This document shows, one piece after another, positions 1-7,036 of a DNA stretch of 7,094 bases. The position numbers and the translations under genes are program-made. The stretch comes from Thermodesulfovibrio sp. (GTDB taxonomy: Bacteria; Nitrospirota; Thermodesulfovibrionia; Thermodesulfovibrionales; JdFR-85), in NCBI GenBank assembly GCA_027016675.1, contig JALUSH010000260.1:1-7094 (forward strand), written 5' to 3'. Below the pieces are notes generated by a model, which saw only the letters and a list, made by a program, of their open reading frames with translations, was not told where the DNA came from and did not search any database. The stretch's first letter is position 1. Each line of letters starts with the position of its first letter.

Positions 1-27
1 AAGTAACAATGCTTAAGAGGTGTACAA

Positions 28-540
28 ATGAAAATAATTGTATCAGACATAGAAAAAGAGGGGCTTGTATTGGATTTACAGGAGCCCTCATTAATAAATG
101 CTTCTTTAAAAACAATAGGCCCTATAGAGGCTCATCTTGAAATCCATCGTTATGAAGAGGAGGTATCTGTAAAGGGTGATATCAAAGGCCATCTTTTACT
201 ACAATGTAGCAGATGTCTTATTGATTTTCAACATGATGTTGATATCAAGATAGAACTATTATACGAGCCTCTTCCAGCGAATTCCACGGAAGAATCTTAC
301 GAGATCCATAAAGATGAGACAAACATATCATTCTATCAGAATGACGAGATTGATATTGCAGATCTTATCACTGAACAGATATTATTAAATATTCCCATGA
401 AACCACTTTGTGACAATCAATGTAAGGGCCTTTGTCCCTATTGTGGAGTGGATATGAATTTGCAGTCCTGTAATTGTAATGAACAATACATTGATCCCCG
501 TCTAATAAAACTTCAGACATTACTAAGCAGAAAGGAGTGA
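28..540 (+). CDS. yceD: YceD/DUF177 family protein, metal-binding type
   Basis: This 170-residue protein belongs to the YceD (DUF177) family, which is almost always encoded directly upstream of rpmF. Family members are linked to large-subunit ribosomal RNA accumulation (plant and E. coli homologues); the precise mechanism is not settled. Visible features are a CSRC pair at residues 60-63 and a C-terminal cysteine cluster at C128, C132, C136, C139, C148 and C150. The cluster includes the family's GLCPYCG stretch and a CNC end, followed by a DPRL motif at about 156-159. The cysteine spacing suggests bound zinc, which is inference. The ATG start is supported by AGAGG at 16-20, seven bases upstream. 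Length is normal. It is the first gene of the visible operon, and rpmF begins 4 nt after its stop. Its promoter must lie at or left of the window edge. Confidence 0.93.
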   Translation: MKIIVSDIEKEGLVLDLQEPSLINASLKTIGPIEAHLEIHRYEEEVSVKGDIKGHLLLQCSRCLIDFQHDVDIKIELLYEPLPANSTEESYEIHKDETNISFYQNDEIDIADLITEQILLNIPMKPLCDNQCKGLCPYCGVDMNLQSCNCNEQYIDPRLIKLQTLLSRKE

Positions 541-544
541 TAAT

Positions 545-736
545 ATGGCAAATCCTCATTCTCGACACTCAAGATGCAGACGAGACAGACGAAGGGCAAA
601 CTGGAAGGGCTCCATGCCTAATTTGATCAAATGCCCTGATTGTGGTGAATTTAAGCTGCCCCACAGGGTATGTCTCAGTTGTGGTACCTATAACTCTCGC
701 AAGGTAATAACCATTGTAGAAAAAGAAGAGTTATGA
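545..736 (+). CDS. rpmF: 50S ribosomal protein L32, zinc-ribbon form
   Basis: This is the 63-residue large-subunit ribosomal protein bL32. The basic N-terminus carries the SR-x-RRD-x-RRA pattern (residues 9-18) and the conserved tryptophan W20 that precede the central APN-like MPN turn. The four-cysteine zinc ribbon is intact (C30, C33, C43, C46), with the family hallmark KLPHRVC in the middle. It is therefore the zinc-containing (C+) form, whereas some bacteria also carry cysteine-free copies for zinc-poor conditions. A strong AAAGGAG at 531-537 sits seven bases before the ATG and overlaps the end of yceD. Its stop codon overlaps the plsX start in an ATGA arrangement, so plsX translation is probably coupled to L32 translation. 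One extra cysteine at residue 11 is not part of the ribbon. Confidence 0.97.
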   Translation: MANPHSRHSRCRRDRRRANWKGSMPNLIKCPDCGEFKLPHRVCLSCGTYNSRKVITIVEKEEL

Positions 737-1776
737 AGATAGTTTTAGACGCAATGGGGGGTGATCATGCCCCTGTGGTTACAGTGGAAGGTGCCGTTGA
801 AACGGTCAATGAAGTGGATGACATAGAGATCATACTTGTTGGTGCTGAAGACCTTATATGGAAAGAGATTGAAAATAAACGATATCCTGCACAGAGAATC
901 TCTGTTGTCCATGCCTCACAGACTGTTTCAATGAATGATGAGGTCTCTTTTGCGCTAAGAAGGAAAAAAGACTCTTCTATTCATAAAGGGATAGAGCTTG
1001 TTCGTGATGGTAAGGCAGATGCATTTGTAAGCGCAGGTCATTCAGGAGTTGTAATGGCTACCGCGCTATTACGTCTGGGTAAGATCTCAGGCGTAAGCAG
1101 ACCTGCCATTGCTGCCACAATGCCCACACTAAGAGGTAAATTTATCCTCATAGATGCAGGAGCCAATGTGGATTCAGAACCTGAAAACCTCTTTCAGTTT
1201 GCCCTTATGGGCAATGCCTATGCAAAGGCAATATATGGAATCAAAGAGCCTCGTATAGCCCTTTTAAGCATAGGCGAAGAGGACACCAAAGGTAATGAAT
1301 TAACAAAGGAGACCTTTAAATTATTAAGTAAAACCGACCTGAATTTTGTTGGAAACATTGAAGGTAAAGACATCTTTAAAGGTAATGTGGATGTAGTGGT
1401 GTGTGATGGCTTTATTGGCAATGTTGCCCTAAAGATAAGCGAGGGTTTAGCAGAAACTATTTTAAGAATGCTAAAGAAAGAGATTGCTGATATTATAACG
1501 GGCAGGGTGGCTTATATGTTAATAAAGCCTGCCATAAAGAACTTCAAGAAAAAGACAGACTACTCAGAATACGGTGGTGCCCCACTTATGGGGATAAATG
1601 GCACCTGTATTATTAGCCATGGCAGATCCACTTCCAAGGCCATAAGAAATGCCTTAAAGCTTGCCAATAAATTCTCAAAAGAAGGCTTTAAAGACACTAT
1701 TACTCAGGAGTTATTAAAATATCAGAAACAGATAGAAGAATCTCCACAAGAACCAGCGATTCAGGGGGTCATCTGA
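733..1776 (+). CDS. plsX: Phosphate acyltransferase PlsX (acyl-ACP to acyl-phosphate)
   Basis: PlsX converts acyl-ACP and inorganic phosphate to acyl-phosphate, the acyl donor for PlsY in the first step of phospholipid synthesis. It is a peripheral membrane enzyme. At 347 residues it has normal family length. Visible family motifs are DAMGGDHAP (6-14), SAGHSG (100-105), DAGANVD (141-147), SIGEEDTKGNE (179-189), VCDGFIGN (223-230) and YGGAPLMGINGT with ISHGRS (280-299). The SAGHSG loop has histidine where the E. coli protein has asparagine (SAGNTG). The start overlaps the rpmF stop by four bases and has only a weak purine-rich stretch upstream (AGAAGAG, 724-730), which fits translational coupling. 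fabH starts on the base after its stop. Identification is secure. Confidence 0.97.
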   Translation: MKIVLDAMGGDHAPVVTVEGAVETVNEVDDIEIILVGAEDLIWKEIENKRYPAQRISVVHASQTVSMNDEVSFALRRKKDSSIHKGIELVRDGKADAFVSAGHSGVVMATALLRLGKISGVSRPAIAATMPTLRGKFILIDAGANVDSEPENLFQFALMGNAYAKAIYGIKEPRIALLSIGEEDTKGNELTKETFKLLSKTDLNFVGNIEGKDIFKGNVDVVVCDGFIGNVALKISEGLAETILRMLKKEIADIITGRVAYMLIKPAIKNFKKKTDYSEYGGAPLMGINGTCIISHGRSTSKAIRNALKLANKFSKEGFKDTITQELLKYQKQIEESPQEPAIQGVI

Positions 1777-1779
1777 TTG
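1763..1779 (+). promoter_or_regulatory. Ribosome binding site and TTG start of fabH
   Basis: AGGGGG (1763-1768) lies inside the end of plsX, eight bases before TTG at 1777-1779. TTG directly follows the plsX TGA stop (1774-1776). No ATG or GTG offers a better fit to the FabH N-terminus, which begins with the family-typical tyrosine, a short beta strand and TGSYLPE. The TTG is therefore the likely start, and a weaker initiation rate than ATG can be inferred. Confidence 0.75.
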
Positions 1780-2757
1780 TACAGATCCAGGATAATTTCA
1801 ACAGGCTCTTATCTGCCTGAAAAGATACTTACAAATTTTGATTTAGAAAAGATGGTGGATACCTCTGATGAATGGATCAGGGAACGAACAGGCATCAGAG
1901 AAAGGAGAATTGCTGCACCTGAAGAGGCTGCTTCAGACCTTGCCCTTGCAGCATCCAGGGATGCATTGAAAAAGGCAGACCTGAAGCCTAAAGAGCTGGA
2001 TCTTATAATTGTTGCTACTGTAAGCGGAGACATGCTGCTGCCCTCAACAGCCTGCATACTGCAGCATAAATTAAAAATAAAAGGCGTCCCTGCTTTTGAT
2101 ATTAACGCAGCATGTTCTGGGTTCATTTATGCCCTGTCAGTGGCTGATAGTTTTATACGGAGTGGCACGTTTAATCGCATTCTTGTTGTTGGTACCGAAG
2201 TGCTTTCACGCTTTACAGACTGGCAGGATAGAACCACATGTGTGTTACTCGGAGACGGAGCTGGAGCTGTTGTGCTCGAGAAGACAAGGAAAAAACGGGG
2301 AATACTGGATATCAAGATACATGCAGACGGCAGCTACTGGGAGCTGTTACATATTCCTGCGGGAGGCTCCAGACTTCAGACCTCTGAGAAGACACTGAGG
2401 AAAAGACAGCATTTTATAAAGATGAAAGGTAATGAAACCTTCAAGATAGCTGTCAGGACACTTGAAAAACTCGTTGTTGACACATTAAAGAACAACAAGA
2501 TCAAGCCCGAAGAGTTATCTCTATTGATTCCTCATCAGGCAAATCATCGGATAATAGCTGCTACAGCCAATCGTCTTGGTATCAGTCTTGACAGGGTTAT
2601 GCTGAATCTGCAAAAGTATGGCAATACCTCTGCAGCCTCCATTCCAATTGCACTCGATGAGGCAGTAAAAACCAACCGTATAAAAGAAGGTGACTATATA
2701 CTTCTTGAGGCCTTTGGTGGAGGACTGACCTGGGGCTCAGCCCTGATTAAATGGTAG
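1777..2757 (+). CDS. fabH: 3-oxoacyl-ACP synthase III (KAS III)
   Basis: FabH condenses an acyl-CoA primer, usually acetyl-CoA, with malonyl-ACP to start fatty acid elongation in the cytosol. The 326-residue protein has normal length and carries the complete Cys-His-Asn triad: C113 in AACSGF, H253 in PHQAN, and N283 in YGNTSAAS. Other hallmarks are TGSYLPE (9-15), VDTSDEWI with RTGIRER (27-43), GDGAGAVVL (159-167), HADGSYWELL (182-191) and the C-terminal EAFGGGLTWGSAL (311-323). Translation starts at TTG immediately after plsX. In many bacteria fabD, fabG, acpP and fabF follow. Here the next gene is the opposite-strand cyclase, only 3 nt beyond the stop. Primer specificity (straight or branched) cannot be read from the sequence. 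Confidence 0.96.
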   Translation: MYRSRIISTGSYLPEKILTNFDLEKMVDTSDEWIRERTGIRERRIAAPEEAASDLALAASRDALKKADLKPKELDLIIVATVSGDMLLPSTACILQHKLKIKGVPAFDINAACSGFIYALSVADSFIRSGTFNRILVVGTEVLSRFTDWQDRTTCVLLGDGAGAVVLEKTRKKRGILDIKIHADGSYWELLHIPAGGSRLQTSEKTLRKRQHFIKMKGNETFKIAVRTLEKLVVDTLKNNKIKPEELSLLIPHQANHRIIAATANRLGISLDRVMLNLQKYGNTSAASIPIALDEAVKTNRIKEGDYILLEAFGGGLTWGSALIKW

Positions 2758-2760
2758 TCA

Positions 2761-4779
2761 CTAAAATGCATGCTGGGTATTTACTACTGTCTGATCCTTC
2801 CCTCTTATCTTTGCTGCATAAAGTGATTTATCAGCAGCTCTGATGAGTTCTGCAATTGTTTCACCTGATTCAGGATACATGGCCACCCCAATGCTCACTG
2901 TAATTGCATTCCTGGGGAAGGTCTTCCAGGTAGGTGGAATAAGATTCTTTACAGCCTGCCGCAGTCTTTCAGCCACTTTGTAGGCCTCTGCAGAAGAGGT
3001 TTGAGGCATAATGATGGCGAATTCCTCACCCCCGTAACGGACAACAATATCATTTGCCCTTACAGTGCTGCTCATTATAATAGCAATCTCTTTGAGTATA
3101 TGATCTCCTGCCAGATGTCCCTCGGTGTCATTGAAAAGCTTGAAATCATCAATATCAATTATAGCAAGACTGAAGGGGAGGTTGTATCGTCTTGCCCTCA
3201 TGTATTCCTCGTTTAATCTCACATCAAAGTAACGCCTGTTATAAAGTCCGGTCAATGGGTCTGTAATAGAGAGTTCTCTCATTTGTTCTGAAAGGCTGTA
3301 ACACTCGGATAGTTTTATTAACATTGCTGCATGGGATGCAAACTGATTTACTACAAACATATCTTCATCCGTAAAGGGCATGGAGTTTTCCTTATCTGAA
3401 AGATTCAGCACACCCACCACCTCATCGCCTATCTTTAATGGAACACTAACAGAAGACACACTCTTGTAAAAAGTCTTGGGTTTAACGCCGTATTTGCTAA
3501 GATCCTCCAGTCCTTTTATTATTACAGGAACTCCTTCTTCATATACCTTGCCAGCTATGGCCTCACCTTTATTAACTCTTACATTTTCCATAAGGTATTT
3601 ATTGATCCCTTTAATGGCTGCGACACTAAGATATCCATTATTAGATGGTAACATAAGGGAACACTTCTCAGCACCAACAAGCGAAGCAGCCTCATACACT
3701 ATAGCATCAAGCAATTGCTCTCGTGATCTGTAGAGAAAATAGAGTTTTGAGGTCTTTAAATAAAGCAGGTTCATGAGATTTGCCTGTTCTCTATGCCTCT
3801 GTCCGATATCCCGAATACTGCAGAGATAGGCAGTAAGTCTGCAAATGTACTGGATAGACTGGAAGGCATCCCTGTTAAGAATGGTGTTGAAGATGGCAAG
3901 TAAACCAAAGATATCCTCCTCAAAGGACAGAGGAAACAGATACATGGAGAGAATATCATCGGGTAATCTGTATCGGAGCAGTTCGTAATTATCCAGAATA
4001 GACATGGGTCTATGTGTCGCAAGGAGACTCTTAACAATCGGGCTATTCACCGAGATCTTGAAGTCACGGAGTTGTTCAGAGTGTCTGCCACCAGAAACCT
4101 TAACAGCATAATCGCCATTTTCTCTGAATAGTATTGCTGCAGTATCAACATCAAATAGAAAGAGCACTGACGACAACACCTCCTGTGAGATATCCTCTAC
4201 AGTAGCATCTGTTTTAAAGCTTGCTGCAAGAGATATGATAGTCTTTGCCCAGCGCCACTTTTTATTCAGTTCTGAAACCTGGTAGTTTTGATTTAGTATA
4301 CCTTCAAGAAGGCTCTGTATCTCTGTCATAACTCTCTGAATCTTCTGAGCGGAAAGAATTGTAACCTTATCCTGCCATCTTATTATATCTGTATCCTTTA
4401 GACCCAACTCTCGAGCATTCTTTTTATAGAAGGATATAAAATCATGTATCGAAGTATAAAAACCCTCAGCTATAAGTATCATCAGGGTGTCTTGAACCTT
4501 CAGTGGAATAAAATAATGGTACTGATTAGTGAATGACTGCACCACAAAAGGTGTTTTTCTCTTTAAGGCAAGTCTGAAATTATTTGAGAAAAAATCGTTA
4601 TATAATTCTGCCCCTTTTTTGTTTCCTTTTATAGTGGACAATAATGGATCATCCCTTGAAGATGCAATAATCTCGTTACCCTTGTCATCGTATAAACGAT
4701 AACTCAGGTCTGTTAAGACATTCAATGATTGTAATGTCCTGGATAATGCACTGATATTAAATGAAAATATGCTCCCCAT
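2761..4779 (-). CDS. Soluble diguanylate cyclase with N-terminal sensor, two GAF domains and GGEEF domain
   Basis: The 672-residue protein has no membrane segment or signal peptide, so it should be cytosolic. Residues 1-165 form a sensory region whose wording (a YRLYDDKGN strand, then a TPFVVQSF...YHYFIPL stretch and a LIAEGFY strand) resembles PocR-type ligand-binding domains. The usual PocR cysteines are missing, so this is tentative. Residues about 185-325 look like a degenerate GAF domain, and 345-490 like a clearer one. The GGDEF domain spans about 500-665. Its DIDDFK (542-547), FND (549-551), GHLAGD (554-559) and GGEEF (583-587) motifs are all present, so it should make cyclic di-GMP. 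The inhibitory site RAND (574-577) lies exactly five residues before GGEEF, so product inhibition is expected. AGGA seven bases upstream supports the ATG. Its signal and targets are unknown. Confidence 0.9.
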   Translation of the reverse strand: MGSIFSFNISALSRTLQSLNVLTDLSYRLYDDKGNEIIASSRDDPLLSTIKGNKKGAELYNDFFSNNFRLALKRKTPFVVQSFTNQYHYFIPLKVQDTLMILIAEGFYTSIHDFISFYKKNARELGLKDTDIIRWQDKVTILSAQKIQRVMTEIQSLLEGILNQNYQVSELNKKWRWAKTIISLAASFKTDATVEDISQEVLSSVLFLFDVDTAAILFRENGDYAVKVSGGRHSEQLRDFKISVNSPIVKSLLATHRPMSILDNYELLRYRLPDDILSMYLFPLSFEEDIFGLLAIFNTILNRDAFQSIQYICRLTAYLCSIRDIGQRHREQANLMNLLYLKTSKLYFLYRSREQLLDAIVYEAASLVGAEKCSLMLPSNNGYLSVAAIKGINKYLMENVRVNKGEAIAGKVYEEGVPVIIKGLEDLSKYGVKPKTFYKSVSSVSVPLKIGDEVVGVLNLSDKENSMPFTDEDMFVVNQFASHAAMLIKLSECYSLSEQMRELSITDPLTGLYNRRYFDVRLNEEYMRARRYNLPFSLAIIDIDDFKLFNDTEGHLAGDHILKEIAIIMSSTVRANDIVVRYGGEEFAIIMPQTSSAEAYKVAERLRQAVKNLIPPTWKTFPRNAITVSIGVAMYPESGETIAELIRAADKSLYAAKIRGKDQTVVNTQHAF

Positions 4780-4919
4780 TTACACATCCTGAAGTTAAAG
4801 ATGGCAATTCTTTGATTGACCACAGCAGCTTTTTAATATTTTCTATTTCTATAAGATATCTACATATCCCTTTCAACATCCCCTTTTTAGATTATCAATT
4901 GCCTTATCTTAAGCAAAAA
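4780..4919. other. Intergenic gap between the slipin gene and the cyclase gene
   Basis: This 140-base AT-rich stretch separates two genes transcribed in the same (minus) direction. It holds the candidate cyclase promoter and the cyclase ribosome binding site (AGGA, seven bases from the ATG). I see no convincing Rho-independent terminator for the nfeD-slipin operon. The best stem, CTTA/TAAG at 4903-4913, is four base pairs and has no T-run. Read-through from the membrane-protein operon into the cyclase gene is therefore possible. Confidence 0.6.
4841..4876 (-). promoter_or_regulatory. Candidate sigma70-type promoter of the diguanylate cyclase gene
   Basis: Reading the minus strand, TTGAAA (4871-4876) and TATAGA (4848-4853) are separated by exactly 17 bases, giving 5/6 and 4/6 matches to the consensus. 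Transcription would begin near 4841, about 60 bases before the start codon. A small inverted repeat, GATAT-N4-ATATC (4855-4868), lies in the spacer. The assignment rests on the motif match only, in an AT-rich gap where chance matches are common. Confidence 0.45.
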
Positions 4920-5684
4920 TCATTCCTGATCTTTTTTAAGAAAAGGCTTTATCAGGTCAAGGGGAATAGGGAATATTACTGTAGAATTCTTTTCTGATGA
5001 GATTTCTGTCAGGGTCTGCATAAATCTCAACTGTAATGCTGTGGGTTGTGTGGCGATTATCTGAGCAGCATCGGCAAGCTTCTGGGCTGCCTGGAACTCT
5101 CCATCAGCATGAATAATCTTCGCCCTTCTTTCCCTCTCTGCCTCTGCCTGTCTGGCAATTGCCCTTAGCATTTCCTGTGGAAGGTCAACATTCTTCACCT
5201 CTACTGCTGTTACCTTGATGCCCCACGGCTCGGTCTGAAAGTCAATAATCTTCTGAAGTTCTGCATTAACCTGATCTCTCTTGGAAAGCACCTCGTCAAG
5301 CTGTGTCTGGCCTATAACACTTCTGAGGGTGGTCTGGGCGATCTGGCTTGTGGCGAAATAAAAGTCCTCCACCTCGGTAATTGCCTTGATAGGATCCATA
5401 ACCCTGAAATACACAACTGCATTAACCTTAACAGAGACATTGTCCTTTGTTATAACATCCTGTGGCGGTACATCCATGGTAACGGTTCTAAGGCTCACCC
5501 GCACAAGTTTATCAATGATAGGCCAGATTATCACAAGCCCGGGCCCCTTTACCGGTATGATTCTACCGAGCCTGAAGACCACACCACGTTCATATTCTTT
5601 AAGGATCTTGATAGCACTTGACAGAAAGTAGATAATAACAAAGGCTACAAATATTAAACTAAGTATTTGTGGTGGGAAAATCAT
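4920..5684 (-). CDS. Slipin/stomatin-like SPFH (band 7) membrane protein
   Basis: This 254-residue protein has an N-terminal membrane hairpin segment (about residues 7-26) followed by a classic slipin SPFH domain. Recognisable parts are EYERGVVFRLGR (30-41), GPGL with PIIDK (47-59), DVPPQDVITKDNV (71-83), YFRV (92-95) and a TTLRSVIGQ stretch (118-126). The alpha-helical EAERERRAKI region (181-190) is the usual oligomerisation coil, and the short C-terminal tail matches prokaryotic slipins. Family members assemble into large membrane rings and are thought to organise membrane domains and to be partners or substrates of NfeD proteases. In the archaeal PH1510/PH1511 pair, the NfeD enzyme cleaves the stomatin C-terminal region. 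The hydrophobic tail segment VIFPIPLDLIKPFL (236-249) is the analogous candidate site here, by inference. Its start shares one base with the nfeD stop. Confidence 0.95.
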   Translation of the reverse strand: MIFPPQILSLIFVAFVIIYFLSSAIKILKEYERGVVFRLGRIIPVKGPGLVIIWPIIDKLVRVSLRTVTMDVPPQDVITKDNVSVKVNAVVYFRVMDPIKAITEVEDFYFATSQIAQTTLRSVIGQTQLDEVLSKRDQVNAELQKIIDFQTEPWGIKVTAVEVKNVDLPQEMLRAIARQAEAERERRAKIIHADGEFQAAQKLADAAQIIATQPTALQLRFMQTLTEISSEKNSTVIFPIPLDLIKPFLKKDQE

Positions 5685-6982
5685 TACTTTACCTCCCTTT
5701 TCACTTTGATACGGAGTCCTGAAATAGACTCCACTTTTATCTTTTCACCTTTCTTTATAGGCTCATCACTGAATGCCTGCCAGTACTCACCTCTTACCAT
5801 GGCCATGCCTTCTTTATGAATATCACTAAAGGCCACACCTTCCAGTCCCACCAGTCCCTCTATTCCCGTAACAGGCTTGCGCCTCCAGGCCTTCAATACA
5901 AGCCCCACAGTGACACTAAAGAACAATGCTGTCAGCAGGGCAGCTGGTAGAACCAGGTACAGTGAAAGCTTCAGAAAGGGTGCAGGACTTTCAAAAAGCA
6001 TAAGAGAACCTATAACCATTGAGATAAGCCCACCAATGGTGAGCACACCGTGTGATGTAACCTTTACTTCAAGAACAAACATTATTATTGCAAGAATAAT
6101 CAGCAAAAGTCCTGCATAGTTTACAGGCAATGTCTGAAATGCATAAAAGGCAAGAATAAGACAGATACCTCCCACCACACCTGGGAAAACAGCTCCCGGA
6201 TTTGTAAGTTCAAAGAAAAGCCCGTAAAACCCAAGCAACATTAATATATAGGCTACATTGGGATTACTGATCATGGCAAGGATCTTTAATCTGATACCCA
6301 TCTCTTCATTGACAACCACTGCATCTCTGGTATGAAGTGCTTTTTCACCTGTCGCGGTTTTCACCTTCTTACCATCTATTGTCTTCAATAGATCCTGAAG
6401 ACTATCACTGACAATGTCAATAACACCTAATTTCTTTGCCTCAGCGGCTGTAACAGAGACACTTTTTCTGACCGCCTTTTCTGCCCAGTCTGCATTTCTC
6501 CCCCTCTTCTCTGCAATGGATCGTATATAGGCAACAGCATCGTTGGTGGCCTTCTCGATCATGGTTTTGTCCATCTTTCCACCGATACCAACCGGGTGGG
6601 CAGCTCCAATATTGGTGCCGGGCGCCATGGCAGCAATATGTGCGGCCATGGTAATGAAAACGCCTGCAGAGGCTGCACGGGCACCTGATGGTGCAACATA
6701 GACAATTACTGGAACATCACTGCTATTTATTGCCTTAATGATATCTCTCATTGAAGTGTCAAGCCCTCCAGGGGTATCAAGCATAATAATCAGGGTTTCC
6801 ACAGATCTCTCATTGGCCTTTGAAATGCTCTTTTCTATAAACTCTGATGTGACTGGATTAATCACACCCTGTACCGTGATTACCATTACCTCGTTCTGGG
6901 CGGATTCAACAAAAAATAGTGGAGGGAGGTAAAAGATCAATATTATTACATAGCAGATTATTCTGGGGTATCTCTTTAGCAT
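5684..6982 (-). CDS. nfeD: NfeD full-length membrane-bound ClpP-class serine protease
   Basis: This 432-residue protein is a long-form NfeD (stomatin operon partner). A signal or anchor segment (about 9-27) precedes a ClpP/SppA-like protease domain (about 32-205), which would lie outside the cytoplasmic membrane. Hallmarks are LDTPGG (68-73), VAPSGARAASAG (96-107) and MAPGTNIGAAHP (119-130). By alignment with PH1510, whose catalytic pair is Ser97-Lys138, the expected nucleophile is S105 and the expected lysine is K144 (EKATND). Both are present, so an active Ser-Lys dyad is likely. About five hydrophobic segments follow (243-260, 267-283, 288-305, 311-331, 338-364). The C-terminal OB-fold NfeD domain covers about 372-430. 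The ATG lacks a well-placed Shine-Dalgarno, but the signal segment and an in-frame TAA two codons upstream support this start. Confidence 0.94.
   Translation of the reverse strand: MLKRYPRIICYVIILIFYLPPLFFVESAQNEVMVITVQGVINPVTSEFIEKSISKANERSVETLIIMLDTPGGLDTSMRDIIKAINSSDVPVIVYVAPSGARAASAGVFITMAAHIAAMAPGTNIGAAHPVGIGGKMDKTMIEKATNDAVAYIRSIAEKRGRNADWAEKAVRKSVSVTAAEAKKLGVIDIVSDSLQDLLKTIDGKKVKTATGEKALHTRDAVVVNEEMGIRLKILAMISNPNVAYILMLLGFYGLFFELTNPGAVFPGVVGGICLILAFYAFQTLPVNYAGLLLIILAIIMFVLEVKVTSHGVLTIGGLISMVIGSLMLFESPAPFLKLSLYLVLPAALLTALFFSVTVGLVLKAWRRKPVTGIEGLVGLEGVAFSDIHKEGMAMVRGEYWQAFSDEPIKKGEKIKVESISGLRIKVKREVK
5685..5697 (-). promoter_or_regulatory. Strong ribosome binding site of the slipin gene
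   Basis: On the minus strand GGGAGGT (5691-5697) lies six bases before the slipin ATG (5682-5684), inside the last codons of nfeD. This is the strongest Shine-Dalgarno match in the window. It fixes the slipin start and suggests slipin is made in excess over NfeD. Confidence 0.8.
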
Positions 6983-7003
6983 ATTTTATTATATAACCTT
7001 TTC

Positions 7004-7030
7004 ATCCCAAACTGTTAGTAATCCCCAAAC
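7004..7030 (-). repeat. Tandem pair of GTTTGGG(G)AT boxes in the nfeD leader
   Basis: On the minus strand GTTTGGGGAT (7021-7030) and GTTTGGGAT (7004-7012) lie in the same orientation, eight bases apart, between the palindrome and the nfeD start. The copies differ by one G. Two short direct repeats about 18 bases apart can be binding sites for a tandem activator, but chance similarity is not excluded. Confidence 0.35.
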
Positions 7031-7036
7031 CGCGAG

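Noticed and set aside
1032..1050. Histidine instead of asparagine in the PlsX SAG(N)xG loop as a sign of an inactive enzyme
   Set aside because: All other PlsX motifs are intact and the substitution is conservative for a polar loop position. There is no basis for calling loss of function.
1809..2126. Long reading frame on the minus strand inside fabH
   Set aside because: It lies wholly within a secure, full-length fabH and its translation is serine/alanine-rich with no recognisable family. It is a shadow frame.
2732..2743. GGG-CTCAG-CCC stem near the end of fabH as a terminator
   Set aside because: Only a three-base-pair stem is feasible, it encodes the conserved WGSAL end of FabH, and no T-run follows.
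4903..4913. CTTA-AGA-TAAG stem after the slipin gene as a Rho-independent terminator
   Set aside because: The stem is four AT-rich base pairs with no following T-run on the minus strand.
4761..4997. Plus-strand reading frame across the cyclase start and the intergenic gap
   Set aside because: It overlaps the starts or ends of two well-supported genes, has low-complexity hydrophobic content and has no ribosome binding site.
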